64,000 bases of DNA, taken from the NCBI GenBank assembly GCA_030770535.1, contig JASVEC010000091.1, positions 1 through 64,000 of the forward strand. The letters are read 5' to 3'. The position numbers were made by a program, and so were the translations under genes. Below are positions 56,961 to 64,000 of this stretch, in pieces. The first letter of the stretch is position 1. Every line of letters begins with the position of its first letter. This DNA is from Batkoa obscura. Lineage: Eukaryota; Entomophthoromycota; Entomophthoromycetes; Entomophthorales; Batkoaceae. Below the pieces are notes generated by a model that saw only the letters and a program-made list of their open reading frames with translations, ran no database searches and was not told the origin of the DNA.

Positions 56961-58700
56961 ATGAAGATTATAGAATATAAAAAAGAGAAAGAGAAAGTTT
57001 GCCAATTTTGTAAACAATTGCTGGTTAATACTGGTGGTAACCTAACCGTGGAACATGAGTGGTGTAACGACCGAGTAGTTGGAAGAACTAAAGCGAAAGA
57101 TCAGTTTGTCAATTATCAGCAGTTGAAAAACAGCCAAGTAGTTAAAAGTAACAAAGACTCGAAAAAAAAAATCAGATGGAGGAAAGTGAATAATAATGTA
57201 GTAGTTAATAGCAGAGGATCATCCAATAGTTTAGCCATACCAAATAATAAAGCAATGACCAGTAACAATGGAGTAGTGAATAACGGAATAATAATAAATA
57301 ATGGAGTAATGTTCAAAGAGATAAAAAACGAAAACGAAGTTATCCGTTTTATAAAGGTATTTTCAAGAAAAATAGCGTTACAAAACTTGATGGCTTTGAT
57401 ACAATACCATTCACCACTTAAGATAAGATTGGATTTGTCATTATTATTGAGTTTAGTGGAAAAGTTTAAGATATTCATATTCAAAAAGAATCAAGCTATT
57501 TCTTATAAGGAAGTAGAGTGGGATATCGATTCGAAACTAATGAGTTTAAGTATTCAATCCTTCTTTGATAATTGTTGTTTAGTATTTAACTTTATTGATA
57601 AAAATAGGTTTAGTATCGATCAAAGATCCCCTTTATTAAAATGGTCAATAATAGCTGCTGGTTTATCATGGCTATCTCAAGATCAAAAGGTTAAAGAAGC
57701 GCTATATAATATTAACATGAAACTAGAAACAATGTTATCTTGTATAAACAATGTAAAGCATAATTTGGATACCGTTCAGGCCATCCTTGTTATTGTTATT
57801 CATCTACCTCATTTTAGTTTGACTAGCTTATATAGAAACCATTTGTTTGTTGTTGCGCAATGTATGGCGTCCATTATTGGGTTACATAATAAGAGTTTGC
57901 ATCTGCCAAAAAAGATAATTAGAGAAAGAATATTAACGTACAACACATTAAATCTTGTTGCTATGCTTAACTCATTATGGTCTGATGTACCTGTTATGAC
58001 ACCTTATAAAATCCGAATCCCATCAAAAATTAGAGGAGAGTATACATCTATCCATGACACTATAATCATGTTATTCAACGAGTATTTATCAGAATTATCT
58101 GGTGTTATATTTTCGCTTCGCTTAGTTAAAGGTTATTTTGCAGCAACAAATATTAGTAGTGATAAATTGAATCAACATTGTACAACAATTAAAATTCAGC
58201 TACGAAAAACAAGTTTAAATTATTATTTTAAGTTAACATCACTACAACAAAATAGTAGTAGTGTATCCATCTATCAACATTTAATGTATTTAAAGGTAAT
58301 TGTGCAAGTACTTTATCATTTTCATCAATATTATATTTTATCATTATACTTTTTTCAACAACCTTTAAAAGGAATGAATTATGAGTTACTTTACACTCGT
58401 GATAAACCAAGTAATAAGACGACTCAAGAAGCTATTAAACAATGTCAATTGTGTATTGAGTTATTATCTTTATTACCAAAACAATATCTAGTGTTTTATG
58501 GGTTCACTAATTTAGCGCAGTGTTTAACTTTTCTAATAAGATATCATAAAAAAATTTCATGTGGAGTGTCTAAGCAGTATATTTGTAAAGGATTTAATAT
58601 TTATCACAGTTTAACTTCTACTTTGGTTTATAGTAATCATAGTTTATTCAATTTAAGTCTTATTGGGTGTATTGAAGCTATTACTAATTCTAATAAATGA
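56961..58700 (+). CDS. Fungal transcription-factor-domain protein, unusual N-terminus
   Basis: 579 residues, one exon. Residues about 180-480 resemble the middle homology region (Fungal_trans) of Zn2Cys6 regulators: FFDNCCLVFNFIDKNRF, SPLLKWSIIAAGLSWLSQD, HLFVVAQCMASIIGLHN and RERILTYNTLNLVAMLNSLW. The N-terminus lacks the six-cysteine cluster and instead has Cys14-x2-Cys17 and His32-x2-Cys35, a possible single zinc site, then a basic and Asn-rich linker. It may be a divergent DNA-binding regulator or one that lost the classic cluster. An unseen upstream exon with the cluster is possible, though the ATG at 56961 is the first in frame. Confidence 0.7.
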   Translation: MKIIEYKKEKEKVCQFCKQLLVNTGGNLTVEHEWCNDRVVGRTKAKDQFVNYQQLKNSQVVKSNKDSKKKIRWRKVNNNVVVNSRGSSNSLAIPNNKAMTSNNGVVNNGIIINNGVMFKEIKNENEVIRFIKVFSRKIALQNLMALIQYHSPLKIRLDLSLLLSLVEKFKIFIFKKNQAISYKEVEWDIDSKLMSLSIQSFFDNCCLVFNFIDKNRFSIDQRSPLLKWSIIAAGLSWLSQDQKVKEALYNINMKLETMLSCINNVKHNLDTVQAILVIVIHLPHFSLTSLYRNHLFVVAQCMASIIGLHNKSLHLPKKIIRERILTYNTLNLVAMLNSLWSDVPVMTPYKIRIPSKIRGEYTSIHDTIIMLFNEYLSELSGVIFSLRLVKGYFAATNISSDKLNQHCTTIKIQLRKTSLNYYFKLTSLQQNSSSVSIYQHLMYLKVIVQVLYHFHQYYILSLYFFQQPLKGMNYELLYTRDKPSNKTTQEAIKQCQLCIELLSLLPKQYLVFYGFTNLAQCLTFLIRYHKKISCGVSKQYICKGFNIYHSLTSTLVYSNHSLFNLSLIGCIEAITNSNK

Positions 58701-58891
58701 TAAAGCTATATCAAATATCAAATTTTATATAACAAATTATAAAATGTAGATTTGTTGGATATCATTTAAAGCGTTATGGTTTACTAATTAAATTTAATGG
58801 TATTTTTGAATATTTAAAAACAAATAAAAAATCATAAAATTAAAGTAATTTAATATATTAAATGAAAAAGGTTGGAAGCCAAAAAAAAGGA
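58701..58891. other. Short convergent spacer
   Basis: 191 bp between the regulator stop and the NAP1 stop; nothing seen. Confidence 0.5.
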
Positions 58892-60310
58892 TTATTGCTG
58901 TTTACATTCTGGTTGTTCTTCGCCTTTTGGTTCAATCTAATAAAATAAATTTGTAAATAAAAATTGCACTTTATTTATTTGTATATCAATTTTTTTTGGT
59001 GACATTTAAGCCTAAAATCAATTATTGTTTATGAGCATTATACTACTAAAAATTTATACTATTTATCTATCAATTACTTACAGTTTCGTCATCTAATTCT
59101 TCAACTTGATCTTCTTCATCGGAACTTCCTTGTTCGTAGTCTTGTTCATACTAAAAATGAAATAATTAATATCTACTTTTCAATTTATGAATAATACTTA
59201 CTTCTTCAGCATCAAAGTCAAAGCCTTCATACTCAAGAGCCTTGCCAGTGTACCAATCGATGGCATGAGGAACAATTTTTTCTTTAATTTCTTCTCCAAG
59301 CTGGAAATCTTCATCGATAATTTCTCCATAATTTTCAAAGTCTTCTTCATCAATTTCATCCATATTCTCTTCAGTTGGCAAAGCTTTAGAAGTGAAGAAG
59401 TTAAAGAAAGAATCGGTTGGTTCTGTATTCTTAATGATACGAGTTTGGTTGGTGTCCTTGTTACGTTGTTTACGAGATTTAGTGATCACAGTAAGGTTTT
59501 TACCCTCTTTCCATTCAATTTCACTACCAACAGAGTGGTCAAGTCCAAGGGTACCAGATGGTTCTTGAATCTTGAAGTAATAAGATTTGCTTAATTTTTC
59601 ATTGGTGAAATATTCATTTGAGTTGAATAAGAAGTGGATGGTATAACCAAGACCTTCTTCAAGATATTCAATTTGAACATCTTGAAGATGAACTAAAGCG
59701 TCTTCATCACGTTCAGTGATGATTTCAGCCAAAGAAATGTTATTCTTGAAAACCATTAACCAAAATTCAGGTACACCTAAACGATATTAATATCATAACA
59801 AAATTACTTTAAGCAATTCTACCTTCATATTGTTTGATGTCTGGCTTTGGACCTTTTCTGGTAATGCCCTAGAGTATAATATAAATATAAATGAATCAAT
59901 AGCAAAAGTTAGCTTACTTCTTCATCTTGGTTAGCAATTTCTTTACCAGCAGCGATTTGTTCTTCACTTGGTTCAGTTTTTCCATTAATGATTTCAGAGC
60001 GTTTATCTAAAATAGGTTTATAAAGACTATAATATTTCTTTTCTAAAGCCATAGTTTCTTCATGAAATTTTTTTTCAAGAGCATGTTGTTCAGCCTAATA
60101 GTTAAGCTTAAAACAATCAAAGGATAACTAAATAAATATTTACTTGGAGGGATTTTAATCCATAAACACGTTTAGCAATAGTTTCTGGTAAAGTGTCATA
60201 AAATGACTGATCTTCAACTTGTGGAATGGAACCAAATTTATTTTCTATATCATTAAAATAAGAACATATTGTATAAATAGATTAATAAACTTACCAAGTT
60301 CAGCGGACAT
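58892..60310 (-). CDS. NAP1, nucleosome assembly protein 1
   Basis: Histone H2A-H2B chaperone shuttling between cytoplasm and nucleus. Seven exons: 60295-60310, 60144-60244, 59918-60094, 59823-59868, 59202-59776, 59082-59150 and 58892-58936 (342 aa). The first exon codes for only five residues plus one base. Motifs in order: the long dimerisation helix (LEKKFHEETMALEKKYYSLY then KPILDKRSEIINGKTEPSEE), GVPEFWL, ITERDEDALVHLQDVQIEYL, FNSNEYFTN and WKEGKNLT, then an acidic C-terminal tail. The protein ends ECKQQ, a CaaX-type farnesylation box conserved in NAP1. The last intron (145 nt) is long for this genome. All joins are in frame. Confidence 0.94.
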
Positions 60311-61692
60311 GGTTACTATAAAGAGTAAAAATGAGAGTTAGTATTATATATAACAAAGCTAGGCATATAGCTTACATAGTTTCTCGGATATAATGATCAA
60401 AGAGAGGTAACTAACTCATTTTATTAATAAATTTATTTATAAAATCCTTGCTTGGGAGTTGTTATCGAAATTCTAAATTCTAAACCAATAAATGATTGTA
60501 AAATCTCCAACTTGTGTATTACTATTGGCGTAATTAATACTTCAATTTTCCCACGCTAAAACTTGAAAATCTGAACAGAAGTCAGGAATAAACAAATTTC
60601 GGGGAATACAATTATTAGTAACCAATGGTAATCGCTTTTTTGAGTGTAATGTTGTTATCTTAAGTATATCATTGGCTATTAATCAACCACTTCATTTACT
60701 ATAGCTTTTGGGGTTTAGGGATATCATTAGATAATTCCAAGGGATAAATAACTATATATTTTTTATAATATCAGAATTTATAGTGTTAAGGGTCATTTAA
60801 ATGATTATATATAGGCATGATAAGATAAGATAAGATGGTATTTATATCACTTTAGGCACTCTTTATAAAGCTACTTATTTTTTTGGTTTTTATAATGATT
60901 TGGTCAATGTTAAGAAAAATCCCTATTTATGTAATATAACAATCCTTTATTCCACGCTGTTTTAACACTATAAAATACAACAATAATATAATTATTCAAA
61001 GTTAAAACTAGATAAATATACAAATGGATTTGTTTACTTCATGAATCCTAGAGGCGTTTAAAATTTTTAATTGTCTGATTATTTTATTTTTATTTATTTA
61101 AAAAAAGTTTATGAATCACTTTTAAAATAATTTGAATAAATTCTACTCAAAACGCTATTTCAAATAGCTAAATCTACAGAATAGAGTTAAATTAGACATT
61201 TAAAATTAGTATATTTGACAGTATTTCATTTAAAGAATAATTATTTAAGATCACTGTATTAAAACAACAATAAAAACCAATATAAAAGATTGGAAAAATA
61301 GTTATTCTATCATTTTTTTAAAACTATATTTAATTCTCAACATTTAAACTTAGTTTCTGTTTCTCCTTTTTATAACAAGTAACGCTAAATCAAATATCTA
61401 AAATGCTCAATAAAACAATACGAAGTTATGTCATCAACTCTAAACTAAGTCAAATTTCGCTTTCTAAGTAATGGTGTTATGATTTAGACACATAGATTCA
61501 TAAACTGTTATCAAAAAAATGATTACACTTTAAACTGTTACATATAAAACTGCTCATCGAAATTATTACATATTCAAATATTACTTTCTATTAACCAAAA
61601 TTTAAACTTTTAGACAAATCTATATATAATCTCCCAATAGAAGTGACTGATTTTAGCACCCAAAAAACAATTGTAATATTAATCATTATAAC
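60311..61692. other. Intergenic, NAP1 promoter side
   Basis: A+T-rich; a triple GATAAG run lies at 60819-60836, nothing else seen. Confidence 0.55.
60819..60836 (+). promoter_or_regulatory. Triple GATAAG run
   Basis: Three consecutive GATAAG units about 510 bp upstream of the NAP1 start and beyond the 3' end of EXO1. Could be GATA-factor sites or a mere microsatellite. Confidence 0.3.
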
Positions 61693-63955
61693 TTAAATCC
61701 ATCTATCAACTCTGACTCTTTTCCAACGCGTTGGTGTAATCTCTTCCTCTTTATTTTCACCTGGGTTATCCTTCGCCTTTTCTTCTTCATTTTTATCAAT
61801 AGACTCATCTCTCGATTCTGTAGCAGTAGAGTAATTTCTTTTTATTTCTCTACCATAGAATCTTGCGTTAGCTTCTCTTATCTGTTCCTTAGTTGCTGGT
61901 TGTAGAAGGATATTGAGGTTCTCATTCGTAATTGTAACAACTTTTTTCTTTGATGGGGTAACATTTTGAGGATCGTCCCTTAGCCGTTGTTTATTAGGTG
62001 CTATATTTAAATCTGTAGTAGCTAAAATAGCTCTAGGCTTATTTTGGGATATAATACTTAAATCGATCCCATTTGATTGTTGCTTATTAGTTGTCGATGT
62101 TTTTGAATTTGTAGTAGCAGGAAGGTCTTCAACTCTAATTCTTGGTACACTATTAGCGATAATTTGACTTATTACCTCTTTATTATTTGATGATAAAACT
62201 GTCTTTACGTCCATTGGAGGCACTCGAACCAAATGTGATGGTAAATCAGATATATAAGTACCATTTGGCTGTACTTTATTAGATGACAAGGCACTTGAGT
62301 TTTCACCAACTAGAGGGGCCATAACCATATTTTGTATAATCTTTTTATTATTACCGTTTGGTTGTATGTCATTAGAAGTTATCTTTTTTCCTTCATTACT
62401 CATTGCAAGAAGTTCCTTTCGACGAATATTAATTTGAATAGCCCTTTGCCTATCCTGCTCCTCTCGTAACTTTTCAGCTTCTGCTACCCTTTGTCTCAGT
62501 GCAACCTGGCTCATAACACGGGGCGGGATATCTTTAACTGATTTATATTCAAGACCAGAAATGGGCACTCCACTAGTTATACTTTCCTTTGCCTTTTCTA
62601 CAATTGAATTGTTGATCCTTTTAGCATGCTCTTGCTCTTGTTTTCTCTTTTCAGGACTTGATTGGATAACCGGATGTACTGAAATATTGGCTTTACTACT
62701 TGATTGCTGCTTATTTAAGCTACCATTTATTATTGTGTTGTTATTGTTCTCATCTAATGGTCCCTTGATTGATCCATTTTGTTGAACTTTTTCGTTACTA
62801 TTAGTATTATTAATTATTATAGGTTCAGGCCTTGGCTTAATTTGAGCAATAAAGGGAGGAATAGGTACATTAGGCATTTCTGGCCTAATTATTTTATGAA
62901 TTACGGCCAAATTGTCTGGACGCATTACACCAGTAATAACCGCATTCACTATCGGAGTACCATCGATCCTAGGCCCAAGGAAGGCTAACTTATCAACTGG
63001 AAAACCTAATGGTGGTTCGTTTACATGTACCATTTCATTGGTACGTGGATCAAATACTCTTTGATATTGAAAAGTTAGATCAGCCCTATAAAATTCTTTT
63101 TCATAATTATGGGGCACTTCAAATTTTTCACTAAGTCGGATCCCATTAATTGCATTTAAGTAGGTTTTACTATCCTTCAAGTAACGGATTGCTTTTTTAA
63201 GGCCTATCCCTCGAATATTTGGTAAATAATCACAGCCTGCTAATATACATAAGTGCCTAAATTTTTTTGGGTCAGAATATTGTTTTCCCAAAATTGGCAC
63301 GGTTGGAATATCTTTATAGTTAATTTCAATACCTTCGCCCTGTAAGTTTAGCTTATATATAACCTAAGAATATTATTAAAATCTTTATCATTAGAATTAG
63401 TATAAAATCTACTGTTGGGCATTCATAAACCAAAAGATCAGAATCCTCTGAGATCACAGCATCTACCTGATTTGTTTTAGCCAAATAAGCTAACTGTGCA
63501 TCAGCTTCAAAAGGTGCTACCATATATTTGACTTTCCTTTCCCTTAGTATGTAAATAAAACCCATTGCAACTTCCTGAGAAATAATAATGCACTTCCTGA
63601 AATAATTTTCGGCTTCTGTACGGTTGCCTTCTTCATGAAACTTTTTGGCTTTATGTATGTTATCCCATCGAGTTTCATCACGTTTATTATTAGTACATTT
63701 TTTAGCAGGCAAATCACTGCCGTCAAATACAAAGTAAGGGGACACACCAAAGTGATCGAACATATCCAATAACTTGCTAAGATAACTGTCGAATTTTGGT
63801 GAGCGATAACCGAGTCCCATCTCATAAGCACAGCTAAATACGGCCTTGTATAGCCAGATATATCCGTCCACTCCAACCACTTTGCCACGGTATTTGTCGA
63901 GGCTAATGGGCTTTTGTATTGGCTTTAACAGTGGTATTAAGTCGTTTATTCCCAT
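61693..63955 (-). CDS. EXO1, 5'-3' exonuclease/flap nuclease
   Basis: Nuclear FEN1/XPG-family exonuclease for mismatch repair, DNA-end resection and recombination. Two exons, 63413-63955 and 61693-63363, join in frame across a 49-nt intron (737 aa). The XPG-N part has MGINDLIPLLKP, KVVGVDGYIWLYKA and FDGSDLPAKK. The XPG-I part has MVAPFEADAQLAYL and VISEDSDLLVY (metal-binding Glu and Asp residues). A helix-hairpin-helix GCDYLPNIRGIGLKKAI follows. From about residue 330 the C-terminus is long, disordered, Asn/Lys-rich, as in other EXO1 proteins. The acidic catalytic residues are all present. Confidence 0.93.
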
Positions 63956-64000
63956 TCCTTTACAATATAAATGAATATTTGTTAAACTTGTTTAGATTAG

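Noticed and set aside
1-64000. CRISPR arrays, riboswitches, telomere repeats and bacterial-type operons
   Set aside because: No regularly spaced repeats, telomere units or such layouts are visible; the window is eukaryotic nuclear DNA.

Overview
This 64 kb window is AT-rich nuclear DNA of a fungus. Fungal identity rests on a CHS7-type chitin synthase export chaperone, a PAS plus GATA-finger white-collar-2-like regulator, a protein with a fungal-specific transcription factor domain, a HOM3 aspartate kinase and a single-exon multicopper oxidase. Introns are short (mostly 48-86 nt, GT-AG), intergenic DNA is long and very A+T rich, and there is a secreted trypsin. Together with one U12-type AT-AC intron this points to an early-diverging (zygomycete-grade) fungus. 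My impression is Entomophthoromycotina/Conidiobolus-like, but I could not test that.

Layout: 2.5-3.6 kb, WC-2-like regulator (-). 4.6-5.9 kb, a small secreted Cys-rich gene and its decayed tandem copy (+). 7.0-9.3 kb, a single-pass membrane protein (-). 11.5-13.7 kb, COQ10 (+) converging on CHS7 (-). 15.7-16.7 kb, a possible gene remnant and two intron-nested copies of a C/D-box snoRNA. 16.9-18.3 kb, an ExoIII-type AP endonuclease (+). 19.6-21.6 kb, a secreted repeat-peptide precursor and a decayed relative. 22.2-23.1 kb, trypsin (-). 25.4-27.3 kb, a LARP1-like RNA-binding protein (+). 29.7 kb, an orphan (+). 31.4-34.1 kb, a divergent pair encoding a PhyH-type Fe/2-oxoglutarate dioxygenase (-) and an HD-domain oxygenase of the PhnZ type (+). 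35.4-37.2 kb, multicopper oxidase (-). 39.7 kb, a second repeat-peptide gene (-). 42.4-48.1 kb, an eight-exon GEA/GBF1 Arf exchange factor (+), converging on a METTL21-like methyltransferase (-). 49.7-51.4 kb, HOM3 (+). 52.7-54.3 kb, an LRR protein (-). 57.0-58.7 kb, a fungal transcription-factor-like protein (+). 58.9-60.3 kb, NAP1 (-). 61.7-64.0 kb, EXO1 (-).

The intergenic DNA is seeded with at least 22 copies of one ~100 bp foldback MITE (termini TGGGGATG/CATCCCCA, flanked by TA). None lies in a coding exon or intron. A paralogous promoter at 19.36 kb preserves the empty site for the copy at 40.17 kb, which shows that the element moved and that it duplicates TA.

Most promising observations: (1) the PhnY-like/PhnZ-like divergent pair, a candidate oxidative phosphonate-degradation module in a fungus, with every PhnZ iron ligand conserved at matching spacing; (2) the AT-AC minor-spliceosome intron in HOM3; (3) the duplicated intronic snoRNA, one guide of which fits a conserved large-subunit rRNA segment; (4) repeat-peptide genes whose promoters are better conserved than their coding regions.
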